Positions 26,394 through 36,700 of a DNA stretch of 64,000 nucleotides are shown here, one piece after another. Position 1 is the first letter of the stretch. Each line of letters starts with the position of its first letter. Source of the DNA: CP2-2F sp034432555 (GTDB taxonomy: Bacteria > Chloroflexota > Anaerolineae > Aggregatilineales > UBA2796). The DNA lies in the NCBI GenBank assembly GCA_034432555.1, contig DAOUBW010000045.1, positions 1 through 64,000 on the forward strand, given 5' to 3'. Under the pieces are notes generated by a model that worked only from the letters and a program-made list of their open reading frames with translations, was not told where the DNA came from and ran no database searches. Both the position numbers and the translations under genes were made by a program.

Positions 26394-27292
26394 TCGTATT
26401 CTTCTGCCTCATGTTGGCTGCGCTGCCCTTCGGAATTGAGCGCCGCCTCGTAAACCATAATGCCGCTGGCATTCGGACCAAGATAACAGGCTAGGGATGG
26501 CTGGTAGACCGCCGTTGGATAGGTGCGTGCCACAAATTCCATATTCAAACGCTCGATAAGTGCTTGCGTGTGTTCGGTTGGCTGTGCGGTGCTTTGCAAA
26601 ATCAACACCTCATCCACTGCGCTAAACTCTAGCATGAACTCCACAAACTTATCAATGGTTTGCAGCGGTGTGCGAACCTTTTCCATCGCTAATAGTTCGC
26701 CTTCTTCAATGGTCAGCAGCGGCTTGATGCCAAGCATTGTGCCGAGCATTGCTTGCGGTTGGCTGAGCAACTGGTGCTGCTGAAGGTATGCCAAGCGCTC
26801 CACCGTGAAGATGGTGTAGAGCCGCCCGATCTGCTTCCGCAGCAGGCGCACAATCTCATCTACAGAGTCGCACGTTTCGGCAAGGCGCGCTGCTGCTTCC
26901 ACCATGAGCGCCAAACCAAGCCCAATGCTCTTGGAGTCTACCACCGTAATAGTGCAGCGCCCAAGCAGATTTTGAATGCCCGCTTGTGCGTTTTGCCATG
27001 TGCTGTGCATCGACTGGGAGAGGTGAATGGAGAGGATGCGATCCGTCTCTCGCGCAAGGCGTGTGTAAACAGCGTGAAACTCCTCAGGGGAAGGTGCCAC
27101 AAGCTGCGGCATTGCCGCACTTTCATCCAGCATCTCTAGAAAGGCTGCGGCATCCAAATCAACGCCTTCGCGGTAGAGCTGCCCTTTCCAACGAATGCTC
27201 AGCGGCACGACAGTTATATCGTAGCGCGAAACAACCGATGGATCGCTGAAGTGTGCCGCGCTATCGGTCACGATCTTGATTTTACTTGGCAT
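26390..27292 (-). CDS. DegV-family fatty-acid-binding protein (FakB type), copy 2
   Basis: A 300-residue DegV protein: IKIVTDSAAHFSDPSVVSRY at the start, PQLVAPSPEEFHAVYTRL, and HLSQSMHSTWQNAQAG near residue 92. The C-terminal segment has a short YLGPNASGIMVYE in place of the usual HxGPGxxG, so the ligand-end His differs from copy 1. It starts 18 bases after the fakA stop and overlaps copy 1 by 4 bases. The two copies are diverged (many indels and substitutions), so they probably differ in fatty-acid preference. Confidence 0.9.
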   Translation of the reverse strand: MPSKIKIVTDSAAHFSDPSVVSRYDITVVPLSIRWKGQLYREGVDLDAAAFLEMLDESAAMPQLVAPSPEEFHAVYTRLARETDRILSIHLSQSMHSTWQNAQAGIQNLLGRCTITVVDSKSIGLGLALMVEAAARLAETCDSVDEIVRLLRKQIGRLYTIFTVERLAYLQQHQLLSQPQAMLGTMLGIKPLLTIEEGELLAMEKVRTPLQTIDKFVEFMLEFSAVDEVLILQSTAQPTEHTQALIERLNMEFVARTYPTAVYQPSLACYLGPNASGIMVYEAALNSEGQRSQHEAEEYE

Positions 27293-27310
27293 GTGCAGAC
27301 GGCTAACGAC

Positions 27311-28984
27311 TCATTCTATCCCAATAATATAGTGGTAGTACGGCTGCCCGCCCCAGAGAACTACCACTTCTTGATCAGGATACCGAAGACGCACTGATTC
27401 CGCTAGTGCCTCAGCCTCATCATCCGTGATATGCGCGCCGTGATAGAGCGTGATCACCTCGTGTGCGGCAGCATCGGCGTGCCGTAGTACTGTCTGAACA
27501 ACCTCGGTCAGCTCACCACCTGCCGTAACAATCTGATCTTCCAACAGACCGATGATCTGTCCTGTCTGCACCTGCACACCATTCAGATACGCATCGCGTG
27601 TGGCAGTGGTCACCTCTACCGTGCGGACTTGTGTGGCAAAGTGTTGCATAGTCTGGCGCATCTGTTCAAAGTCACCGTCAGCCTGCCAGGCAATCATGGC
27701 AGCGATGCCCTGTGGCAGTGTGCGCGTTGGAATGACGGCTGCCAAACAACCGATCTCGGTCTCGGCAAGCTGAGCTGCCTGCTGTGCTGTCAGGATGACG
27801 TTAGGATTATTGGGCAGCAAGATGACGCGCCCAGCGTCGGCTGCGCGCATGGCATCTAGGAATTCGCCTACACTTGGATTCATCGTCTGACCGCCGGGCA
27901 GCAAGCGCGCACCCAAATCGCGGAAAATTTGCCCCATGCCTTCACCGTAGGCAACACTGATCACGGCAATGTCAGGGCTGCGGCTATTTCCTAAGCGTGC
28001 TGTGCGATACTGACCGCTCTGTTCTTCCATGTTTTCAACGACCACATCGCTGAGTGTGCCAACCGATTCGCCATAGGCAAGCGGCACCTGCGGATCAGGC
28101 ACATGCACATGCACCTTGACTGCCTCTGGCGTGCCAACCACAATCGGCGAGTTGCCCATTGCGCTGATCGCGGCACGAATGGCGTCTACATCAAGGTTTT
28201 CGCCAGAGAGGATGTACTGCACATCATAGCCGAAGCCGTCCTCATTATATTCATCCGAGAGGGCGAAGGCTGCGTCGAGTGCTGCCGCGCTGAGCGATGT
28301 TGGTGCGATCAGGGTTGGCAGCGTGCCGATCTGATCATCAAACAGGCGTGCCATGCCTTCCAAAATCACGATTAAGCCTTGCCCGCCAGAATCCACAACG
28401 CCTGCTTGTGCCAGAATCGGCAGCAGTTGCGGCGTGCGCGCCAATGCATCCCGCCCACTTGCCAAGCCATCGAGGAATAGCTGTTTGAGATCAGCGGTCT
28501 GTGCCGCAGCTTTGGCAACCGCTTCACTGATGGCACGCGCTACCGTCAGAATAGTACCTTCCACTGGCGTGGGGAAAGCGGCATAGGCAGCTTGTGTAGC
28601 TGCCGCGAAAGCGTGTGCCATCAGCGCGGCGTCTAGGCGTGTTTTGCCGCGTAGCACACCGGCGATCCCGTTCAAAAGCTGGGAAAGCACCGTGCCAGAG
28701 TTCCCGCGTGAGCCATGCAGGGCGCCATAAGCAAGTTTAGCGGCTATCACACCAATCTCGGCGCTGGTCTCGCGGGCAGCAGCGGCATAGGCAGCGCGCA
28801 GGGTGAGCAACATGTTGGTGCCGGTATCACCATCTGGCACAGGGAATACATTGAGAGCGTTTACCTGTTCAACGTGCTGTTCCAGCCAAAAGAGCGCGGC
28901 TGCCATTAGGTGACGCAGTAGCACACCATCGCAAGTCAGTACAGCACGCGAAAAATCAGGGTGGGTTAAGTTGGGTGAGATCAC
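27311..28984 (-). CDS. fakA: Fatty-acid kinase catalytic subunit FakA (DAK2/YloV)
   Basis: A 557-residue protein. The N-terminal DAK2 (DhaL-like) ATP-binding domain shows NVFPVPDGDTGTNMLLTLRAA near residues 43-63 with the metal-binding Asp residues, and HGSRGNSGTVLSQLLNGIAGVL. A central domain (ISAMGNSPIVVGTPEAVKVHVHVP) and a C-terminal DegV-like domain ending VVLWGGQPYYHYIIGIE follow. FakA phosphorylates FakB-bound fatty acids, feeding exogenous acids into phospholipid synthesis. It is first of fakA-degV-degV-recG. A TATAAT on the minus strand (29037-29032) is a possible -10, with no convincing -35. Confidence 0.93.
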   Translation of the reverse strand: MISPNLTHPDFSRAVLTCDGVLLRHLMAAALFWLEQHVEQVNALNVFPVPDGDTGTNMLLTLRAAYAAAARETSAEIGVIAAKLAYGALHGSRGNSGTVLSQLLNGIAGVLRGKTRLDAALMAHAFAAATQAAYAAFPTPVEGTILTVARAISEAVAKAAAQTADLKQLFLDGLASGRDALARTPQLLPILAQAGVVDSGGQGLIVILEGMARLFDDQIGTLPTLIAPTSLSAAALDAAFALSDEYNEDGFGYDVQYILSGENLDVDAIRAAISAMGNSPIVVGTPEAVKVHVHVPDPQVPLAYGESVGTLSDVVVENMEEQSGQYRTARLGNSRSPDIAVISVAYGEGMGQIFRDLGARLLPGGQTMNPSVGEFLDAMRAADAGRVILLPNNPNVILTAQQAAQLAETEIGCLAAVIPTRTLPQGIAAMIAWQADGDFEQMRQTMQHFATQVRTVEVTTATRDAYLNGVQVQTGQIIGLLEDQIVTAGGELTEVVQTVLRHADAAAHEVITLYHGAHITDDEAEALAESVRLRYPDQEVVVLWGGQPYYHYIIGIE

Positions 28985-29079
28985 TGACCAAATCGCTTTA
29001 TCAGTAGACAGTAATGATTAAAACACCTTTGATTATAGCGCGTTGTGATAAAGCTGACGCACGCCAAATTTTTAGGGGA

Positions 29080-29114
29080 ACAGCGGCAGATAACGATTCT
29101 GCATCCGCCGCTGT
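29080..29114 (-). terminator. Possible terminator after pheT
   Basis: ACAGCGGC (29080-29087) and GCCGCTGT (29107-29114) form an 8-bp stem with a long loop that can fold again on itself (GCAGA/TCTGC). The tail on the minus strand, TCCCCTAAAAA, has no T-run, so termination is uncertain. Confidence 0.4.
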
Positions 29115-29126
29115 CTGTCTATTAAG

Positions 29127-31709
29127 CTAAGCGCGTAGTGTTGCGCCAAGCTTACTCTCGGCTGCCTTGATGATCTTGGCGCGCACGGCTGCCACTTCCT
29201 TATCAGTCAGCGTGCGCTCCGCCTGATAAGTAAGGGCATAGGCAAGGCTCTTTTTACCTTCTGCCAACGGCGCGCCGCGATAGACATCGAACAGGCGCAC
29301 TTCGCGCAGCAGATCGCCACCCGCTGCACGGATGACCGCTTCAACCTCAGCCGCTGCGACAGAATCCTTGACCACAAGGGCAATATCTTCATAGACGGGC
29401 GGCGTGGTCGGGATGACTGCAATCCGATCAATGAGCGGAATCTCAGCGGTGAGCGCGTCAAAATCAAGTTCGCAGGCGATCACAGGCAGATCAATAGCGT
29501 AGCGTGCGCGCACCAATGGATGCACCTCACCTATGAAGCCGATCCGCTCGCCACGCAGATAGAGCGCTGCACAACGTCCCGGAAAATAGCTCGGATGATC
29601 ATCTGCCTTGAAGTCAAGCGCACCTGCGCCGCCGCGCAACCGCAGCGATTGGCACAACGACTCTAGAACGCCTTTCAGGTCGTAGAAATCCATCAGTGGC
29701 GCATTTTTAGGCGTCACTTCGCCGCGCTGCCACGACGAAAGCTCTCGGGTGCCGCACAGCACAATGCCCAAACGGCGTGGTTCGTCCGGCAATGGCGCGC
29801 CCTCACGCATCAGAAAGACGCTGCCGATCTCAAAGAAGCGCACATGCGCGCCATGCCGCAGGTTATCCGCCACATTGACCAACAGCCCATTGAGCAGCGT
29901 ATGGCGCAGGGCGGTGCGCTCAGCGCTGATTGGGTTGGCAAGCCGCACATAGTCGGCGTTGTCGGCGCCATCCAAAGCAGGCAAGTTAGGCGCGATCAGA
30001 CGCGCTTCTGCTTCCGGCGTGGTCAGGCGGTAGTTAATCACTTCGCGCAAGCCAAGCTGTGCCAGCAGATCGCGGCTGCGTTCTTCGCGCAGAAGTGCCT
30101 CGTCCGCCGCCTGCTCAGGCAGTGCATCTTCGATCAGTGTATCGGGAATCCGATCATAGCCGTAAATACGCGCTATTTCTTCACACAGATCAGCGATACC
30201 AATGCTGCCCGTGCCAATATCCACGCGATGATCAGGCACGCTTACACGCAGCGTATCACCCTGCTGTTCTACACCGAACTGTAGGCGCGTCAGGATGCTG
30301 ACGACTGTCTCAGCCGATAGTGAGAGACCGATCATGCGCGTTACTTCACTGAGCGGCAAATCAATCACGATTTGTGGCGCAGGTTTTGGGTAAATATCAA
30401 TCACAGGGTGTGTGATGCTTGCCTTCTCGCCACCGAGCGCGCGCATGAGTTCAGCGCCGCGCCCAATCGCCCGCCGCGCCTGAGCAGGATGCACCCCGCG
30501 CGAGAAGCGCAAGCCCGCCTCGCTGCTCATTTTTTGGGCAGTCATGGTGCGCCGAATGTTGATGTAGTTCCAGCTGGCGACTTCGAGGAGGATGTTGCGC
30601 GTATCGGGCTGGATTTCGCTCTCCGCACCGCCCATAATGCCGCCCAAACTCAGCACACCCTCGCTATCGCAGACGAGGATGGTCTGCTCGTCAAGGGTGC
30701 GCTTCACACCGTCAAGCGTTTCCAAGATTTCGCCTTGCACAGCGCGCCGCGTGATGATATGTGGCAGCTTGCCACCGGAGCGCTTCAGCAGGATGTCATA
30801 GTCGAAGGCGTGCATGGGCTGCCCTAGCTCAAACATCACATAGTTGGTCACATCCACCATGTTGTTAATGCTCCGCACGCCGACAGCCTCGAGGCGGCGG
30901 CGCAGCCAACTAGGTGAGGGTGCAATCTGCACATCGCGGATCAGGATGCCGCAAAAGCGCGGATTCAGCTCACTATCGCGGATTTCGACGCTGAAGAAGG
31001 TCTCGCTTGGCGCGTCTGTGCCGATGAACTCGTAGGAAGGCTCGTGCAGGGGTTGCCCTGTCAGTGCTGCGACCTCACGCGCCACGCCCAGAATGCCATA
31101 GGCACGCGCCATGTTTGGCGTCAGGTCAATTTCAAAGATCACATCGCCCAGAATATCCACCAACGGCGTGCCAACAGGTGCAGAAACATCCTCCAAGAGC
31201 ATAATCCCATCGTGATCATCGCCCAAGCCAAGTTCTTTGGCGCTGCACACCATCGCACGGTTAGGGATGCCGCGCAACGCCTTTTCTTTCAGGATCATGC
31301 GCTGCTGCCCTTCAGCATGTCCGTCGTAGACCTCGGCGCCTTCCAAGGCGAGCGGTGCATAAAGCGGTGGATTAAGCTCACCCTGTCCCTTGTAGGGATA
31401 GAGGTTCGGCGCGCCCGTCACGACCTGTTCCAGGGACGCTGCGCCATAATCTACCATTGCCAGCACCAGCCGATCTGCATTAGGGTGCGGCTTCACCTCG
31501 CGGATGGCGCCCAGCACAATCTTATCCCGTGCCCAAACCAAGTGATCGGAGGGCGGCACGGTGATGCCTGCCGGCGCTTTGCCCTGTGGCACGCCAATAT
31601 ATTCAAGCGCCTTCACTTCTAAGCCTGCTAAAGTCAGGCGTTCGGCAAGTTCTTCGGCGCTGATGGTGATCGTTACGTATTCTTTCAGCCAAGATAGCGG
31701 CACGCGCAT
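29127..31709 (-). CDS. pheT: Phenylalanyl-tRNA synthetase beta subunit
   Basis: A 860-residue PheT. Domain order is visible: the N-terminal B1 part (MRVPLSWLKEYVTI), an OB-type tRNA-binding region (ADRLVLAMVDYG, then KGQGELNPPLYAPLAL), B3/B4 (RAMVCSAKELGLGDDHDGI is before it; VDVTNYVMFELGQPMHAFD within), B5, and the C-terminal anticodon-binding FDX-ACB domain (TPPVYEDIALVVKDSV, RLFDVYRG, YALTYQAERTLTD). With PheS it charges tRNA-Phe and edits mischarged Tyr. The start at 31709 has the canonical N-terminus and AGGAG upstream; a longer frame adds 16 unlikely residues. pheS is not adjacent. Confidence 0.95.
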   Translation of the reverse strand: MRVPLSWLKEYVTITISAEELAERLTLAGLEVKALEYIGVPQGKAPAGITVPPSDHLVWARDKIVLGAIREVKPHPNADRLVLAMVDYGAASLEQVVTGAPNLYPYKGQGELNPPLYAPLALEGAEVYDGHAEGQQRMILKEKALRGIPNRAMVCSAKELGLGDDHDGIMLLEDVSAPVGTPLVDILGDVIFEIDLTPNMARAYGILGVAREVAALTGQPLHEPSYEFIGTDAPSETFFSVEIRDSELNPRFCGILIRDVQIAPSPSWLRRRLEAVGVRSINNMVDVTNYVMFELGQPMHAFDYDILLKRSGGKLPHIITRRAVQGEILETLDGVKRTLDEQTILVCDSEGVLSLGGIMGGAESEIQPDTRNILLEVASWNYINIRRTMTAQKMSSEAGLRFSRGVHPAQARRAIGRGAELMRALGGEKASITHPVIDIYPKPAPQIVIDLPLSEVTRMIGLSLSAETVVSILTRLQFGVEQQGDTLRVSVPDHRVDIGTGSIGIADLCEEIARIYGYDRIPDTLIEDALPEQAADEALLREERSRDLLAQLGLREVINYRLTTPEAEARLIAPNLPALDGADNADYVRLANPISAERTALRHTLLNGLLVNVADNLRHGAHVRFFEIGSVFLMREGAPLPDEPRRLGIVLCGTRELSSWQRGEVTPKNAPLMDFYDLKGVLESLCQSLRLRGGAGALDFKADDHPSYFPGRCAALYLRGERIGFIGEVHPLVRARYAIDLPVIACELDFDALTAEIPLIDRIAVIPTTPPVYEDIALVVKDSVAAAEVEAVIRAAGGDLLREVRLFDVYRGAPLAEGKKSLAYALTYQAERTLTDKEVAAVRAKIIKAAESKLGATLRA

Positions 31710-31888
31710 AGATTGAGCCGTCTCCTGTTGGGGAAAATCTGAGTGTTTGCCATGCAATGCCGCGATTTTACCAGAAAAGCGGCGCTTTGGTGAGTGTTCG
31801 TAGAATCCTAGCGCATTAGGCTTGCCGTGCCGTGCTGCTGCGTGCTATGTTTCGTAGGTGACGTATCGTGACTCGGAAAGGAAACACC

Positions 31889-33082
31889 ATGTACGTTAGC
31901 AAACGCGCTGTGTTTATGATTGCCGTTGTTTTGGGTGTGGCACTCACTTTTGGCACGCTCTTTACCCGCGCCGCACAAGATGCCAGCGATGGGCAGATAG
32001 CCGCTACTCTTGCTTTTTCGCCGACACTGGAAAAGGTTGGCGAAGGCTTCACGCTGCCGCTGTTCCTGACGCACGCGGGCGATGGCAGCGGGCGGATTTT
32101 TGTGGTGGAGAAGGGCGGCACAATCGCGCTGTTGGAGAATGGACGGCGTGGCGTAGTCTTTTTGGATATTCAAGATCGGCTGCGCGCCAGCGGCTATGAG
32201 CAGGGCTTGCTCGGCTTGGCATTCCACCCGAACTACGCGCAAAACGGCTACTTTTACGTGAACTACACCAATCGGCAAGGGCATACCGTTGTAGAGCGCT
32301 ACAGCGTCTTGGCAGATAATCCTAACCGCGCCGATCCTAACAGCGCCAAGCGCATCCTGCTGATCGAACAGCCCTACGCCAACCACAACGGCGGCATGAT
32401 CGCCTTCGGTCCCGATGGCTTCCTGTATATTGGCATGGGCGACGGCGGCAGCGCCAATGATCCGTTGGGTGCCGGTCAGAATAAGCAGATGCTGCTTGGC
32501 AAAATTCTGCGGATTGATGTGGATAACGGCGATCCGTATGCCATTCCGGCGGGCAATCCTTACGCTGACGGGCGTGAAGGCTTGGCGGAGATTTGGTCAA
32601 TTGGCTGGCGCAATCCGTGGCGCTTCAGCTTTGACCGCCTGACGGGTGATAAATACATCGCGGATGTGGGACAGAACCGTATTGAAGAAGTGCATATTGA
32701 GCGCCGCGGTGCGCCGGGCGGCTTGAACTACGGCTGGAACATCATGGAAGGCAGCCAGTGTTTCGCACCGCGCAGCGGCTGCAACCAGAACGGCTTGCAG
32801 TTGCCCATCGCGGAATATGACCACAGCAAGGGCATTTCTATCACAGGCGGCTATGTCTACCGTGGCAGCGCCTTCCCACGGATGCAGGGCGTCTATTTCT
32901 TCGCCGATTTTGGCTCCACGCGGATGTGGGCGTTGCGTGAAACAAGCGCCAACCGCTGGGAGCAGATCGAGATCATGAGCGCACGCTTCCCGATTAGCTC
33001 GTTCGGCGAGGATGAAGCGGGTGAACTCTACCTAGTAGATTTTGGCGGCGGCACGATCCACCGCCTGATTGATCAAGAATAA
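31889..33082 (+). CDS. Secreted glucose/sorbosone dehydrogenase-like protein (soluble PQQ type)
   Basis: About 397 residues. An N-terminal signal segment (KRAVFMIAVVLGVALTFG) is followed by a GSDH beta-propeller: IFVVEKGGTIALLENG, QGLLGLAFHPNYAQNGYFYVNYT, YANHNGGMIAFGPDGFLYIGMGDGGS, WSIGWRNPWRFSFD, GLNYGWNIMEGS. The His in NHNGG and Arg in WRNPWRF are family PQQ/catalytic positions. Members oxidise aldose sugars outside the membrane using PQQ; many homologues have unknown substrates. The start at 31889 follows GGAAAGGA, better than the frame start at 31868. A terminator follows. Confidence 0.88.
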   Translation: MYVSKRAVFMIAVVLGVALTFGTLFTRAAQDASDGQIAATLAFSPTLEKVGEGFTLPLFLTHAGDGSGRIFVVEKGGTIALLENGRRGVVFLDIQDRLRASGYEQGLLGLAFHPNYAQNGYFYVNYTNRQGHTVVERYSVLADNPNRADPNSAKRILLIEQPYANHNGGMIAFGPDGFLYIGMGDGGSANDPLGAGQNKQMLLGKILRIDVDNGDPYAIPAGNPYADGREGLAEIWSIGWRNPWRFSFDRLTGDKYIADVGQNRIEEVHIERRGAPGGLNYGWNIMEGSQCFAPRSGCNQNGLQLPIAEYDHSKGISITGGYVYRGSAFPRMQGVYFFADFGSTRMWALRETSANRWEQIEIMSARFPISSFGEDEAGELYLVDFGGGTIHRLIDQE

Positions 33083-33088
33083 GTGAGG

Positions 33089-33127
33089 TTGGGCAGGTGG
33101 TCTCTAGAATGCCACCTTGCCCAAAAA
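33089..33127 (+). terminator. Terminator after the sugar dehydrogenase
   Basis: TTGGGCAGGTGG (33089-33100) pairs with CCACCTTGCCCAA (33112-33124) with one bulge. The tail is AAAAC, so it is better placed as a bidirectional-type hairpin than a strong T-run terminator. Confidence 0.6.
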
Positions 33128-33235
33128 CTCACCCATCGCTTAGCCACCGCTTACATATCCTTTATAGACATTGCTCTATACTCAGCGCTATGATCTACGC
33201 TAAGTTGTAGTGTATGATGACATAGGATGTGAACA

Positions 33236-33712
33236 ATGCAGACGCAGCTTGAAATTGCCCGCCGCTTCCTAGAGCAAGCCTATCAACATCAGATGTCCGG
33301 CGCGTTGGAGCCTGCGATCAACCTCTACCGCGCCTCGTTAGAGATGCACCCAACGGCTGAGGCACATACCTTCTTGGGATGGGCATACAGCCAACAAGGG
33401 CGCTATGAAGATGCGATTGATGAGTGTATGCTCGCCATTGAACTCGATCCCGACTACGGAAATGCCTACAATGACATCGGCGCCTACTTAATCGCGCTGG
33501 ATTGCCATGAATCAGCTATTCCATGGTTGGAAAAAGCCATCGCTGCACCACGCTGCGAACGCCGTTCGGCTGCCTATATGAACTTGGCGCACATCTATCA
33601 GCACTTTGGGCAGCCCTTTAAGGTGCTGCGTGTGCTGCGTGAGGCATGGCAAAGCGAAGGGTACCTACCCGCATTGGATGGTTACCACAGCTTGCTCGGA
33701 CGCTTGAACTGA
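33236..33712 (+). CDS. TPR-repeat protein
   Basis: A 158-residue all-helical protein with tetratricopeptide repeats. Visible units are AINLYRASLEMHPTAEAHTFLGWAY, a second with QGRYEDAIDECMLAIELDPDYGNAYNDIGA, and a third with CHESAIPWLEKAI and YMNLAHIY. There is no signal peptide or membrane segment, so it should be a cytoplasmic adaptor. Partners are unknown. It ends 8 bases from the convergent mfd stop and stands alone, with an upstream region of about 150 bases that includes the previous gene's hairpin. Confidence 0.8.
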   Translation: MQTQLEIARRFLEQAYQHQMSGALEPAINLYRASLEMHPTAEAHTFLGWAYSQQGRYEDAIDECMLAIELDPDYGNAYNDIGAYLIALDCHESAIPWLEKAIAAPRCERRSAAYMNLAHIYQHFGQPFKVLRVLREAWQSEGYLPALDGYHSLLGRLN

Positions 33713-33720
33713 TCCCATCG

Positions 33721-36700
33721 CTAGGCAGTAGAGGTGGCGCGCACGCGCCCATGCTTGATCGGTTGCAGGCGTTGCAGCACATTGAGCAGGCGTGTGCGCC
33801 ACTTCCCTTCACCGTCGTTGGGCAGCCAGATTGCCACACGGCTAACGCGCACTTCATTTTCAAGGTAGCGCTGCAAGGCAGCCCGATCAATCTCGCCTAA
33901 GTAAGGCAGCTTAAGCGCAATCTGGCTTGCCTCCACCACAATTGCCAGCACATTTGCCGCCTGTGCCAGCAATTTCACACGCAGTTGGTAGAGCAAGTCC
34001 TCTAGTTCGGCAGGCAACGTGCCAAACCGATCCAGCAGTTCGGCGCGCATTTCGTCAATATCAGCGGGCGTGTGCAGATCGGCAAGGCGGCGGTAGAGCT
34101 GCAAGCGCATGGCGCTTTCCGCCATGAAATCGGTTGGCACATAAGCACGCAGCGGCAGATCAATCACAATAGCTGCCTTATCAGCGTTGGCAAGCGGCAG
34201 AGAGGGCAGCGGCTGTGCCTGCTTCAGACGCGCCACCGCCTGCGAGAGCATCTGGGTGTAGAGGTGGAAGCCGACCGACGAGATATACCCACTCTGGCGG
34301 CTGCCAAGCAATTCGCCAGCACCACGTATTTCCAGATCGCGCATGGCAATTGAATAGCCGCTGCCCAGATCTGTGTGTTCACTAATCGTCTCTAGGCGTG
34401 CGCGTGCATCTGTGGTTAACACCGCATTCGGCGCATAGAACAAGTAGGCGTAAGCACGATAGGCGCCGCGCCCAACGCGCCCGCGCAATTGGTAAAGCTG
34501 TGCCAAGCCGAAGGTATCGGCGCGATCAAGGATGATGGTGTTGGCGTTCGGAATATCCAAGCCGCTTTCAATGATGGTGGTGCAGAGCAGGATGTCTTGT
34601 TCGCCATTGGCAAAGCTGATCATCACGCGCTCTAGAGCATCTTCGTGCATTTGCCCGTGTCCGATAGCAAGGCGCGCCTCTGGCACAAGCCGTCTTAAGT
34701 GATCGGCAACCGTTTGGATAGTTGCCACGCGGTTATGCACAAAATAGACCTGACCGCCGCGATCCAGCTCACGCAGAATTGCCTGACGCACCAGCTTCTC
34801 ATCATACTGCCCAACATGAGTTAGCACCGGCAAGCGCTCAGAGGGCGCAGTTTGGATCATGCTCACATCGCGGATGCCACTCAGGCTCATATAAAGCGTG
34901 CGCGGAATAGGCGTTGCCGTCATGGTTAGCACGTCAATTTCGGTGCGAAGGCGCTTGAAGCGCTCTTTGTGCGTCACGCCGAAGCGCTGTTCTTCGTCAA
35001 TGATCAGCAAACCGAGATCGCGGAAGATTACATCCTCCTGCAAGATGCGGTGCGTCCCGATCAGGATGTCTACATCGCCGCGCCGCGTTGCCGCCAAAAT
35101 TTCGCTCTGCTCACGCGGCGTGCGGAAGCGCGAGAGCATCTCCACTCGGACAGGGAAAGCGGTGAGGCGCTGGCTGAAAGTGTTGTAGTGCTGCTGCGCC
35201 AGAACAGTCGTCGGCACAAGGATTGCCACTTGCTTGCCATCCATGACTGCCTTGAAGGCAGCCCGCAAGGCAACTTCCGTTTTGCCAAAGCCGACATCGC
35301 CGCAAATCAGGCGATCCATTGGTGAAGGGCGCTCCATGTCTGCCTTCACTTCGGCTAAGGCGCGCAGTTGGTCTTCCGTCTCGATGAATGGGAAAGATGC
35401 CTCCAGCTCTGCTTGCCAAGCGGTATCAGGGCTGAAGGCGTAGCCGTTCACGGCAGCACGTTTGGCGTAGAGTTCGAGCATCTCACGGGCGGATTCTTCT
35501 GCTGCACGGCGCGCTGCCTCTTTTTGGGCGTGCCATTCGGCAGAGCCAAGTCGGGTGAGCTGCGGCGCGTGATCATCGGCGCCCACATAGCGCGATAGGC
35601 GATCCGCTTGATGGATCGGCACGTAGAGCATATCCGTGCCGCTGTACTGCACCACTAAATACTCGCGTGGGCTGCCATCAAGAGTGCGCTTTTGCAAGCC
35701 GAGAAAGCGCCCAATGCCATATTCAATATGCACCACATAATCATTCGGTTGCAGATCGGCAAAGTGCGCTTCGGGCGAGATGGCACGCTGCACCGTATGG
35801 CGGCGTGGTTCAGGGCGCCGCCACCCGAAAATCTCGGAGTCGGTCAGCAGGTGCAGCGGCGGATCAGTCCGCAACTGCCAGCCTTCGGCAAGGGCGCCTT
35901 CTACAAAAGCAAGCGCGGGCGCCGTCTCCAACCCTGAAACTACAGTAAGGCGTTCGGTGCGTCCTTGTTCCGCCCAGAGTTCTGCCAAGCGCTGTGCCTG
36001 ATTGCTGACTACAATCGGGCGCCCACCACCTGTATACAGATCGCGCAGTGCCTCTAGAAACGGCTTCAATTGCCCACCATAGCGCGCATCGGGTGCAAAT
36101 AGATCGCCAAGCGCACCCGTCTCGGCGCTAGGGTCACTTTCCAGCGCCGAGCCACCGAGACGGATCGGCTGGCGCGCCATGATTGCCTCACGCAATGCTT
36201 CCCAAGGTAGGTAGGGTAAGGGATAATTCGGCGGAAGCTGCCCACTGCGTTCCTTCTCGGCGCGCAGATCAACCGCCTGCGCCTCTAGCAGCGCGATGTT
36301 TTCTTCAAGGGCTGCCCAATCCTCCACGATCAACAGGGCATCATCGGGCATGAAGTCCAGCAAGCTGTATGGCTCACGGTAGAGATAAGGTAGATAAAAT
36401 TCAAGGGTCGGGAAAGCAGACTCGCTCGCCAAATCTGCTTGATCCATGCGTGCAGAGGCGGCATCGTCACTCGGATCGGGCTGTGCCTCAAACCACGCGG
36501 CAAGCCATTCAGCAGCAGGCGCGGCAAATTTGGGCAGCACTTCACGGGCAGGCGTCACGATTAAGCGATCAAGCACCTCAATGCTGCGCTGTGTAGCAGG
36601 CTCAAAGGCGCGTAGGCTCTCTACCTCATCGCCGAACAGTTCAAGGCGGACGGGACGCTCTGCACTGATTGGGAAAATATCCAACACGCCGCCACGCCGA

